Below, piece after piece: positions 6,301 through 9,122 of a DNA stretch of 9,122 bases; position 1 is the first letter of the stretch; each line of letters opens with the position of its first letter. Source of the DNA: an uncultured Ruminococcus sp. (lineage in GTDB: Bacteria; Bacillota; Clostridia; Oscillospirales; Ruminococcaceae); the NCBI GenBank assembly GCA_947177375.1, contig CAMWUF010000024.1, forward strand, positions 1 through 9,122. The letters are read 5' to 3'. The notes under the pieces were generated by a model. That model was not told where the DNA came from. It did not search any database and was given only the letters and a program-made list of their open reading frames with translations. Position numbers and translations under genes: made by a program.

Positions 6301-9012
6301 AGTGTTTCCACCTATATAAGCTCTATACTCTATTGTTACAGATTCAGTTGGTTTCAAATTAATGTTCTTGAAAACAGTATTGAAATTCATCCAACCCTCA
6401 GAAGCAGGATAACTTGTAATAATTTCGATTTTGTTATCATCATCTTCTTCGATTTCATTTTTGTATCTGGCAAGTAACTCTGCATCACTTGAATCTACAA
6501 TAATAGGTTTTGAATTTCCAAGTTTTTCTGCATTTGAAAATTGAAAGATTCGACCACTATCGTATAAATACAAATGTTCTATTGTTTCTTTGTCCTCATT
6601 AGTGATTGTTACTCGATAAGTTACTGCATCTCCAAGATAAAGTTCTGTATCTTCTGTAGCTTTTGAGAAGTCTTTATCACCATCACTTTTAACAGAAACA
6701 AGTTCCTTCTCGATAGTCCAGTTCTTAGGAGGCTCTTTTGCATAAGCAGGTTCATCAGTTTTCTTTTCTGGAAAATCATCTGCTTTTACACCAACTGTAT
6801 TTGTGTAAGTGTCTCCGTTATGACTTGTTGCATCTATTGTTGCTTCAATCTCGAATGTAACTTCATCACCTACTGCTAAACTATCAGTTAAGGTAATAGT
6901 ATCGCCGTCTACTGTATATTTTCCTTCAGCTAAACTAGAGCTTTTGATTTTAATATTATCACCATCACGAGCAAGTGTAATATTATTACCTAAATATTCC
7001 GTGATTACAACATTATTTGCTGTTGCACCATTTTCATTTTTTACCTTAATTGTATAGGTAACTTTTTGACCAGCGACACCTTTTTCTAAATTTACCTTAC
7101 CCTCACCATAATCAACAGTCTTGTCTATACTTAAATTTGGTGTGAGTTTATACAATGTGTCAGATTTTTCAACGTCATCTACTATAGCAACGTTTTTAAT
7201 TTTGTTTGGTAATTTTCCATCATCAGTATCAGTAACATTCTGAACAGTACCATTGAATGTAATTGTAATTCTTTCATTTGCTTTTACGTTAATTTCTCCA
7301 GAATAATCACTATCAATTGCTACTATTTGTTTACTTGTAGTGATATTACTATCATCACTAATATCAACGCCAACAAGAGAACCATCAGTCCATGTTACGC
7401 CTTCAACTTCAGAAAGTTTATCTTCTACTGAAACTGTTTTTGCAAGGTCGCCTTTGTTTTCAATTACAATACTATAATGTACTTCCTCGCCAACCGCACT
7501 ATAATTTTTGTTATTTGTGTTATCGCCTACCCAGCCAGTTTTCCATGCGCTGATGTTAGCTTGCTTTTTCGTTACATTTGTTGTAGCATAAGCACTATTA
7601 TTTTCGTTATCCTTATCATAGATACGATTTGTAAATGAACCTGCACCAGTTGCTGTAAGTGTTGCATCTACTGTAAAGGTTATTTTACCACTATTTGCAG
7701 GAACATTTTTAATTGTGATAGAATTAACTCCATCTATTGTTGCTTCCATACCCTCAGGAACGTTTATTTTTTTAATCGTTATACCTGATGCAGGAGCTTC
7801 TACCAATGTAATATCTTTTGCAATGTCACCAGTATTTTGAACAGTAACAGTATATGTTACATCAGCTGTTCTTTCTGGTTTGCCCTCTTCTGCATTCATG
7901 CCATCATAAACTAGTGAAGCTGGATCAGCTCCTTTAGTAATGACAAAGTTTGCTTTTGGAACAGATGGCCTTGTGACTGACAAAGAAACATTACTGTTGC
8001 CAACATTCTGTTCTTTCTCATCGCCAACACCAGTTACAGTTACAGTTACTGCATTATCAATTTTTACATCTGCTGTGATAGAATCTGTTGGTTTATCACA
8101 AGTGAATGTAACAGGTAATGTGATATTAACAGAATCCATTTCTTTTGATTCGTCCTTGCTGTACACCCAAAAATCAAATGTTGTGCCATCAGCTTTAATA
8201 ATTTCGTAATCAAAACCTGTAGCTTTAAGTACTTTTTCCAAATCAGCCTGGGCATTTAAGCCTTCGGGAATTTTCAGCGTATCTACAAAATGTAGACCAC
8301 TAGCGAACCATGCACCTTTGCTTTTGTTCGCATTGTTAGAGCTTGCAGACAGTGTATAATTCACTGTAACAGAGCCTCCATTTTTGAATGCATCACCAGA
8401 CAGCATATTTTTATCCTGCGATTTATTCTGATTCCAAGCAAGATTAGAATTAGCTGTGATAGTGTTGCTAATCGTTTTACCAGATGATGTTTGAATTAAC
8501 TTAACAGTTTCTTTCAGTCCATCTGGAGTGGTACCATTTGCGAATTTCGCTTGCAAACGAATCATTTTGGTATCACCATTTCGGATATCGTACTCAAGAT
8601 AACGTTTTCCAGTTGCTTCATCATAGTGCAAAGTGAAACCGTTATACACAGCATTGTCTTTGAAACCATTGCCTGCAAAGTTTGGAAGAAGTAAATTATT
8701 GTCTGAAATTTCCAGACGGAAATTATCTTTTCCAAATGGTTCATTGACGTTGTTGCCAGCGAGCTGAACGGATAAATAGAACAGTTCGCCACTATCTGCT
8801 TCGGTAATAGCATTAAATTTGCTATCATAGAACGAAACAGACACGTTTGTCAGTACGTTTCTTCCAGAGTTAAAACCACTCAAACCGCCACCCATAGGAC
8901 CAGTTGCTATGGTAGACGTAAGTGTAGACGGAATGCACATTAGAATCATTAAGATTGCTAACAGGAAGCTAACCGCTCGTTGCCGCACTGACAATTTTCG
9001 TTGTATCTGCAT
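1..9012 (-). CDS. Giant SpaA/Cna-B-type isopeptide surface adhesin (5' part; C-terminus outside window)
   Basis: A single reading frame runs 3004 codons from ATG 9012..9010 to the window edge with no stop or frameshift. The start is chosen because AAAGGGAGG lies 8 nt upstream and a basic, then hydrophobic signal peptide follows directly. Domain order is signal peptide, N-terminal head, DUF11-like repeats, CnaA/D2-like module, two large modules, four pilin-linkage-like modules and seven Cna-B/SpaA modules with E-box motifs such as YTLTEESAPEGY. In these families a Lys and an Asn/Asp are cross-linked with help from a buried Glu or Asp, giving rigid stalks that display an adhesive tip. The composition is rich in Asp, Glu, Asn, Thr, Val and Ile and poor in Cys, His and Arg, as expected for an exported beta-rich protein. 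I infer wall attachment by a sortase, but the C-terminal signal is not visible. The ligand cannot be named from sequence. Confidence 0.95.
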   Translation of the reverse strand, partial: MQIQRKLSVRQRAVSFLLAILMILMCIPSTLTSTIATGPMGGGLSGFNSGRNVLTNVSVSFYDSKFNAITEADSGELFYLSVQLAGNNVNEPFGKDNFRLEISDNNLLLPNFAGNGFKDNAVYNGFTLHYDEATGKRYLEYDIRNGDTKMIRLQAKFANGTTPDGLKETVKLIQTSSGKTISNTITANSNLAWNQNKSQDKNMLSGDAFKNGGSVTVNYTLSASSNNANKSKGAWFASGLHFVDTLKIPEGLNAQADLEKVLKATGFDYEIIKADGTTFDFWVYSKDESKEMDSVNITLPVTFTCDKPTDSITADVKIDNAVTVTVTGVGDEKEQNVGNSNVSLSVTRPSVPKANFVITKGADPASLVYDGMNAEEGKPERTADVTYTVTVQNTGDIAKDITLVEAPASGITIKKINVPEGMEATIDGVNSITIKNVPANSGKITFTVDATLTATGAGSFTNRIYDKDNENNSAYATTNVTKKQANISAWKTGWVGDNTNNKNYSAVGEEVHYSIVIENKGDLAKTVSVEDKLSEVEGVTWTDGSLVGVDISDDSNITTSKQIVAIDSDYSGEINVKANERITITFNGTVQNVTDTDDGKLPNKIKNVAIVDDVEKSDTLYKLTPNLSIDKTVDYGEGKVNLEKGVAGQKVTYTIKVKNENGATANNVVITEYLGNNITLARDGDNIKIKSSSLAEGKYTVDGDTITLTDSLAVGDEVTFEIEATIDATSHNGDTYTNTVGVKADDFPEKKTDEPAYAKEPPKNWTIEKELVSVKSDGDKDFSKATEDTELYLGDAVTYRVTITNEDKETIEHLYLYDSGRIFQFSNAEKLGNSKPIIVDSSDAELLARYKNEIEEDDDNKIEIITSYPASEGWMNFNTVFKNINLKPTESVTIEYRAYIGGNTGNAKWKNNYDNDIKGVTNKYNENSFTDGTNEYNVYNYVAVGEAYKADEYASWTIKGNYNAEDVVRTPLDINASELKLEKTADGNTKFELSDKTEQDIKDARFSYTLTATGSGNEYKDKEMIITDTLPDGMEYVDGSVKIWYTKNYNPGSKEVENPIVVKENGKLKITFNNEIVNFDGNNYGEYLDNIKVKYTLKFTDKKVAELAKMGNIDEALEFKNAATLTVVKGGKNGKNRVTPETSATVSVTKASPAPGFAKKAVASFAGTDMNAEDVQFSRVENGYITAGDSLIWDLVVYNGNGKSTNVADLKLDNATITDIIPGVYEYKEVISSKVYKLVNVGTDEQPKYDYSTGIEGTETADSIDALFTAPTAGKSNVTVGGYQNGTIALNGTLEANECVVIRVLTTIKDGQETEGVITNKGYLTTETEYSQNAVVAGEPKGKEIWNYANYNIVGLTTESWKTIHYENEGHTGDPHTDPKSDTGYSREATHNYVQGMQGEKVTYELHIKNTSPQNLESWTIIDRLPYVGDIGLVSGFERSSAFGVMMGKISKITVGGEKLDETNYEVSYSTDKTTVLTEYSKDWLKGTSGEMQWSSKQTDSTIDFRVAFNKDVIVKPTEEIIITFTGYVPAYVANTGEDNIAWNSFAYAYQCPSIFGDDYVMVAEPAKVGVWVEQPDKTITININKTSKTAGTFYFALFDTPDATGNRLSDVISITVSANEKGSTSMKVALAELDAKIEALKTEHNTSDEQANNFYVVEVDQYGKDLKGYKTTYGEQNTPQPISVNETKDVTVDVTNTANVGEITVNKTVTGKEFTGDTFYFALYTLNKEENCYVRYEDVPVKAITISETDKQETLTFTNVPADTEFYVLECNAKGVLEDSAEKAQGTYTSASGATYKVTGNTVPVKVDETVDITNDKQVDYSITVMKSLVLKDNNTNLTGTFTIGLFDNADGTGKPVETKTVAAGQEVVFKNLEAKTTYYVFEMIDGTVINNNIAHEFTLTNPKEKDDKNKNIQEDVNLWTSYDGNGVTLDEANNITSTTIVVTNTDRNLNQIEVTKIAINEALEGDNKFEAEHQITVGLYTLKYHQLTDEEGNVLTDEDGHTVIQYEDASKAENYEPVLNDDKKPITEKMVTDEKGKDSIIFNNLAKDVPYYVFELDADGNIVFDGNTVEVGKNVYVATYDKSSVVLDGNAPASLTITDTHSNDVTLQFSKQDVNGDLFKGATLFINGDGLANVSCSPAELTDDGITWTTDGENDLYVKGLEEGTYTLGEKDLEGFANVYVEFTVDKNGYITSIGDNSTQASMSATSLTVVNRSEITVSKKAITGDEEVAGAEINITRVESVSGITALNTDYISATYEDEENRIVENKLTFKANDSFSFVSKNTETVITGLPDGIYELREETAPDGFLSVEGRWTFEIKNGVVTEYTTEDEEEVKIPDDQIGLDEEIINKIVLKDKQSEITIGKYDITGKTELAGAKLVITATEEDVNFENVMVENALEDEEHKTVIEANTITWYSSDKAVAINGLPDGIYMLEEAGISFIVDDVIYDVLETTIEFEVKDGKIINASYTEDETEVKDTIDETKADYYLVDDTTIVVTDAVKVSEDNEVYISKKDATSSTGKELAGAKLIITRTDKDDVTLNDVTVKRGDDEIEVDDRTDNTITFTSGTDETVLVNLPAGTYTLEENTAPLGYAIATKVTFVIDEEGKVILNDKELKDKNVILTDKVIELTIDKVEIAGDDTKELAGAKLTITNTDGTSLEKVTVSGGATEVSKSEDNTSITFTSGEKATVLSKLPAGNYTLKEIVTPNDKVYQVAETISFTVGKNGKLSKVQDAYSYEEIENKDGKALSNITMLDTKDEVMISKIDADTHKGVKGALLAITKLDDENGVSDEITVWGKVTRTQIDSLANITEENKYTVYAIEDGVLKFYTNNVNIYIDGLPAGKYAISELSAPEGYIGDALTQEFEISNTEESGNKPSIEIKNTAMNVTISKWDIANSKELENATLTIKGDNLKKAVNAIYALDEDNESVDLVIAEDLTSISYKTTGKKVTIYGLPAGAYTLTEESAPEGYEVAEEIKFTIETTGKVKSDDLDADGAIVMND
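349..732 (-). repeat. Cna-B/SpaA module R6, residues 2761-2888
   Basis: The triad is Lys2766 (MISKID), Glu2851 (YAISELSAPEGY) and Asn2885 (EIKNTA), so the acceptor returns to Asn after four Asp modules. A longer loop with LANITEENKYTVYAIEDG separates the second strand from YIDGLPAGKY. Confidence 0.83.
733..1125 (-). repeat. Cna-B/SpaA module R5, residues 2630-2760
   Basis: The triad is Lys2635 (TIDKVE), Glu2705 (YTLKEIVTP) and Asp2757 (TMLDTK). It shares KELAGAKL and SITFTSG with R4 and then diverges at the E-box, where NDKVYQV replaces the GY turn. The closing strand is followed 9 residues later by the next reactive Lys. Confidence 0.8.
1063..1081 (-). repeat. 19-nt identical DNA repeat, copy in R5
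   Basis: The plus strand reads ttttgcacctgcaagttct. It encodes the conserved ELAGAK(L) strand. It is identical at 1426-1444 and 1876-1894, at codon-multiple distances of 363 and 450 bp, so unequal exchange between copies would keep the frame. Confidence 0.85.
1126..1488 (-). repeat. Cna-B/SpaA module R4, residues 2509-2629
   Basis: The triad is Lys2514 (YISKKD), Glu2587 (YTLEENTAPLGY) and Asp2626 (ILTDKV). It is a near-canonical SpaA unit with KELAGAKL, TITFTSG, NLPAGTYTL and VTFVIDEEGKV in order. It is closest to R5 in sequence. Confidence 0.85.
1426..1444 (-). repeat. 19-nt identical DNA repeat, copy in R4
   Basis: This is the same 19-nt string as at 1063-1081. With the R3 copy the identity extends to 22 nt (1423-1444), which suggests R3 and R4 share recent ancestry or gene conversion here. 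Confidence 0.85.
1489..1932 (-). repeat. Cna-B/SpaA module R3 (atypical E-box), residues 2361-2508
   Basis: The triad is Lys2366 (TIGKYD), Glu2437 (YMLEEAG) and Asp2500 (VVTDAV). The APxGY turn after the Glu is absent and replaced by a hydrophobic run, GISFIVDDVIYDVLETT. A long acidic linker (TEDETEVKDTIDETKADYYL) precedes the closing strand. Asp2500 lies 14 residues before the next module's Lys, instead of the 8-9 seen elsewhere in the R array. It carries the TELAGAKL strand encoded by the shared 19-nt DNA repeat. Confidence 0.72.
1876..1894 (-). repeat. 19-nt identical DNA repeat, copy in R3
   Basis: This is the third copy of the string. The flanks match less well than the core, so purifying selection on the protein strand could explain part, but not obviously all, of the synonymous identity. 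Confidence 0.85.
1933..2364 (-). repeat. Cna-B/SpaA module R2, residues 2217-2360
   Basis: The triad is Lys2222 (TVSKKA), Glu2302 (YELREETAPDGF, a textbook E-box) and Asp2357 (VLKDKQ). A strongly acidic loop, EDEEEVKIPDDQIGLDEE, is inserted before the closing strand. The Asp acceptor, rather than Asn, recalls the Asp-type CnaB2 domain of streptococcal FbaB. Confidence 0.8.
2365..2700 (-). repeat. Cna-B/SpaA module R1, residues 2105-2216
   Basis: The triad is Lys2113 (QFSKQD), Glu2172 (YTLGEKD) and Asn2214 (TVVNRS). The E-box is degenerate: KDLEGF stands where APxGY is usual. FKGATLFI corresponds to the ELAGAKLxI strand of the later repeats. It is the shortest complete R module and contains Cys2138. 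Confidence 0.75.
2701..3162 (-). repeat. Pilin-linkage-like module M4, residues 1951-2104
   Basis: The predicted triad is Lys1958 (EVTKIA), Glu2057 (YYVFELD) and an Asp acceptor, Asp2101 (TITDTHS), in place of the Asn of M1-M3. It is the longest of the four. It has an acidic insertion after GLYTLKYHQ, with a doubled TDEEGNVL and TDEDGHTV pair that looks like a small internal duplication. It joins the Cna-B/SpaA array through SNDVTLQFSK. Confidence 0.68.
3163..3555 (-). repeat. Pilin-linkage-like module M3, residues 1820-1950
   Basis: The predicted triad is Lys1828 (TVMKSL), Glu1884 (YYVFEM) and Asn1946 (VVTNTDR). The strand GTFTIGLFD is in the conserved position. Between Glu and the closing strand lies a long polar Lys/Asp/Asn loop (PKEKDDKNKNIQED) that is probably exposed. 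Confidence 0.68.
3556..3909 (-). repeat. Pilin-linkage-like module M2, residues 1702-1819
   Basis: The predicted triad is Lys1708 (TVNKTVTGK), Glu1771 (FYVLEC) and Asn1816 (VDITNDK). The strand DTFYFALYT matches GTFYFALFD of M1 closely. It is the only module with two cysteines, Cys1733 (ENCYVRY) and Cys1772, which directly follows the catalytic Glu, so a disulfide is possible if the two strands are adjacent. Confidence 0.7.
3910..4281 (-). repeat. Pilin-linkage-like module M1, residues 1578-1701
   Basis: This is the first of four modules of the type [IV]x[IV]xK ... FYFALF ... YYVxE ... VTNT, resembling streptococcal pilin isopeptide-linkage (FctA-like) repeats. The predicted triad is Lys1586 (NINKTS), Glu1659 (FYVVEVD) and Asn1697 (VDVTNTA). 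It is unusual in carrying a helical insertion between strands, listed separately. Confidence 0.7.
4075..4137 (-). other. Helical insertion inside module M1, residues 1626-1646
   Basis: MKVALAELDAKIEALKTEH has a strong helix and coiled-coil look, with Val1629, Leu1631, Leu1634, Ile1638 and Leu1641 making a hydrophobic stripe between charged residues. No sister module carries anything like it; M2 has ISETDKQETLTF at the same place. It probably projects from the sandwich as a single amphipathic helix and could be a contact surface. Confidence 0.6.
4282..4947 (-). other. AWNSF-motif module with His/Asp-rich loop, residues 1356-1577
   Basis: The module opens with a charged, His/Asp-rich loop at 1365-1382 (HYENEGHTGDPHTDPKSD). 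It then follows the familiar order: GEKVTYELHIKN (Tyr1404), WTIIDRLPYVGD, and a final EEIIITFTGYVP ... ENIAWNSFAYAYQCP-like region, with Trp1543, Asn1544 and Cys1552. From memory, an (I)AWNSF segment just ahead of Cna-B arrays recurs in large LPXTG proteins of Clostridia; I cannot verify this here. It is the last large module before the isopeptide stalk and ends in a short linker, VWVEQPDK. Confidence 0.55.
4948..5562 (-). other. Large beta module of unknown family, residues 1151-1355
   Basis: After the Pro-rich linker comes VENGYITAGDSLIWDLVVYNGNG, in which Trp1193 replaces the conserved Tyr of the earlier core strand. Then follow an ATITDIIPGVYEY segment, a Gly/Asn-rich region (TVGGYQNGTIALNGTL) and NECVVIRVLTT with Cys1299. 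Spacing and strand order suggest an enlarged relative of the preceding domains. The Lys-Asp-Asn triad is not convincing, so I do not predict a cross-link. The segment ends near KEIWNYANYNIVG. Confidence 0.5.
5563..6123 (-). other. CnaA/D2-like fimbrial isopeptide module, residues 964-1150
   Basis: This module matches the pattern of the fimbrial isopeptide formation D2 domain of Gram-positive pilins. KLEKTADG gives the likely reactive Lys983, SYTLTAT the core strand (Tyr1008), MIITDTLPDGMEYV the likely catalytic Asp1028, and LEFKNAATLTV the likely acceptor Asn1121. In CnaA-type domains these three form a Lys-Asn isopeptide bond in the hydrophobic core. The module ends in a linker, TKASPAPGF, where prolines break into the next unit. 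Among the N-terminal modules it is the clearest isopeptide candidate. Confidence 0.75.
6124..6726 (-). other. Divergent Asn/Tyr-rich module, residues 763-963
   Basis: The segment begins NWTIEKELVSV and has the recurrent strand AVTYRVTITN (Tyr799), so it belongs to the same DUF11-like lineage. It is longer, at about 200 residues. It has a stretch likely to be helical around ELLARYKNEIEED (near residues 835-850), then a loop-rich region with WKNNYDNDIKGV and EYNVYNYVAVGEAYK. The Asn, Tyr and acidic residues suggest an exposed, possibly ligand- or cation-contacting surface. No family beyond the fold could be assigned. Confidence 0.5.
6727..7956 (-). repeat. Three DUF11-like beta-sandwich repeats, residues 353-762
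   Basis: Three modules, at about 353-482, 483-622 and 623-762, each place a VTYTVTVQN-type strand (VTYT at Tyr387, VHYS at Tyr513, VTYT at Tyr653) after a strand with Lys, as in DUF11 / 'conserved repeat' domains. The third is the most typical: LSIDKT (Lys631), VITEYLG (Glu672) and YTNTVGV (Asn738) occupy the Lys, acid and Asn positions of a CnaA-type isopeptide, with Glu where Asp is usual. The first (LVEAPASG) and second (VEDKLSEVEG) are more divergent and may lack a bond. Likely role is a semi-rigid spacer behind the head. Confidence 0.7.
7957..8904 (-). other. N-terminal head, residues 37-352: two beta-sandwich-like modules
   Basis: A short Gly-rich start (GPMGGGLSGFNSG) leads into a first module at about residues 47-195, with alternating hydrophobic strands and aromatic clusters (SFYDSKF, LFYLSV, LHYDE). 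A second module from about residue 200 contains SVTVNYTLSAS (Tyr219), the first copy of a strand motif that recurs through the N-terminal half, and GLHFVDTLKIPEGL. I recognise no specific family for the first module. Its distal position ahead of the stalk makes it the best candidate for ligand binding, by analogy with MSCRAMM and pilus-tip adhesins; this is inference. Cys305 (FTCDK) is the only cysteine here. Confidence 0.6.
8905..9012 (-). other. Sec signal peptide, residues 1-36
   Basis: The N-region carries R5, K6, R10 and R12, followed by a hydrophobic core at about residues 13-27 (AVSFLLAILMILMCI) and a polar C-region PSTLTSTIA. Cleavage is most likely after Ala36, before TGPMGGG, though cleavage a few residues earlier cannot be excluded. 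Cys26 lies in the core but is preceded by Ile-Leu-Met, which is not a lipobox, so a lipoprotein is unlikely. No YSIRK-type motif is seen. Confidence 0.85.
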
Positions 9013-9020
9013 ACAACATT

Positions 9021-9029
9021 CCTCCCTTT
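9021..9029 (-). promoter_or_regulatory. Ribosome binding site that fixes the start codon
   Basis: AAAGGGAGG ends 8 nt before the ATG at 9012, ideal spacing for a Bacillota ribosome. Another ATG at 9019..9017 lies only 1 nt from this site and in a different frame, so it is not the start. In-frame Met codons 22 and 25 lie inside the signal peptide core and have no comparable site. Confidence 0.9.
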
Positions 9030-9043
9030 CTATAAAAATATTA

Positions 9044-9061
9044 GATAATCTAACGATTATC
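9044..9061 (-). promoter_or_regulatory. Inverted repeat at the predicted +1 (5' stem-loop or operator)
   Basis: The minus strand reads GATAATC, GTTA, GATTATC: a perfect 7-bp inverted repeat with a 4-nt loop, starting at the predicted first transcribed base. A second, overlapping 13-bp palindrome, TTAGATTATCTAA, occupies 9053..9041. As RNA the first would form a small AT-rich hairpin at the mRNA 5' end, which could protect a very long transcript. As DNA either could be an operator placed to block initiation. The stem is AT-rich and weak, so function is uncertain. Confidence 0.45.
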
Positions 9062-9067
9062 AGCCTT

Positions 9068-9097
9068 ATTATACCATGATTTCACTTTTGCTGTCAA
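9068..9097 (-). promoter_or_regulatory. SigA-type promoter with extended -10
   Basis: On the minus strand a perfect -35 TTGACA (9097..9092) is followed by 18 bp and a perfect -10 TATAAT (9073..9068), preceded by TGG so that it reads TGnTATAAT (extended -10). An A6 tract at 9106..9101 lies just upstream of the -35 and could act as an UP-like element. The predicted start of transcription is at about 9061-9060, giving a leader of about 48 nt before the ATG. The match to consensus predicts strong basal transcription unless a regulator blocks it. The site reads only toward the giant gene. Confidence 0.9.
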
Positions 9098-9122
9098 GTA
9101 TTTTTTAAGAGATTCTGAAAAC

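Noticed and set aside
7767..7773. Run of seven A (minus strand) as a phase-variation slippage tract
   Set aside because: It is short, encodes Lys-Lys in a conserved context in an AT-rich gene, and similar runs of six occur elsewhere by chance.
8064..8828. Minus-strand frames at 8064-8255 and 8562-8828
   Set aside because: They are out of frame within the giant coding region and have no signal or domain pattern; the main frame is continuous through both.
8935..8937. Cys26 as a lipoprotein attachment site
   Set aside because: The preceding residues Ile-Leu-Met do not fit a lipobox, and the hydrophobic core continues to a better Ala36 cleavage site.
9098..9122. Terminator of an upstream gene
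   Set aside because: Only an A/T tract is visible; no GC stem of useful length precedes it in either direction within the 25 bp available.

Overview
The window is almost entirely one giant gene on the minus strand. It starts at an ATG at 9012..9010 and stays open for 3004 consecutive codons to position 1, where the window cuts it off. The product is a secreted, modular, all-beta surface protein of the 'SpaA/Cna-B isopeptide pilin-related' kind found in Gram-positive bacteria. The only non-coding DNA is the 110 bp at 9013-9122. It holds a near-consensus extended -10 promoter, an inverted repeat at the predicted transcription start and a strong Shine-Dalgarno sequence. Plus-strand open frames are shadows of this gene.

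Organism: the DNA is AT-rich, with A/T-ending codons, a SigA-type promoter, a GGGAGG ribosome binding site and a Firmicutes-style signal peptide. Together with the module families this points to a low-GC Bacillota. A gut or rumen Clostridia (Lachnospiraceae or Oscillospiraceae type) is my best guess, but this is inference and no taxonomic marker gene is present.

Protein layout (residue n lies at about 9015-3n on the plus strand): signal peptide 1-36; two-part N-terminal head 37-352; three DUF11-like beta-sandwich repeats 353-762; a divergent Asn/Tyr-rich module 763-963; a CnaA/D2-like fimbrial isopeptide module 964-1150; two larger modules 1151-1355 and 1356-1577, the second with an AWNSF motif and a His/Asp-rich loop; four pilin-linkage-like modules (M1-M4, 1578-2104); and seven Cna-B/SpaA modules (R1-R7, 2105-3004). 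Residue 3004 falls just after the predicted closing strand of R7. The C-terminus, and any sortase signal, is beyond the window.

The most striking feature is that all eleven M and R modules keep a full Lys ... Glu ... Asn/Asp triad in the right places for an intramolecular isopeptide bond. Within the R array the acceptor is usually 8-9 residues before the next module's reactive Lys. This predicts a covalently locked, closely packed stalk about 1,430 residues long that holds the N-terminal head away from the cell wall. This is a large, unusually complete example of a known architecture. I did not see evidence of a wholly new system.
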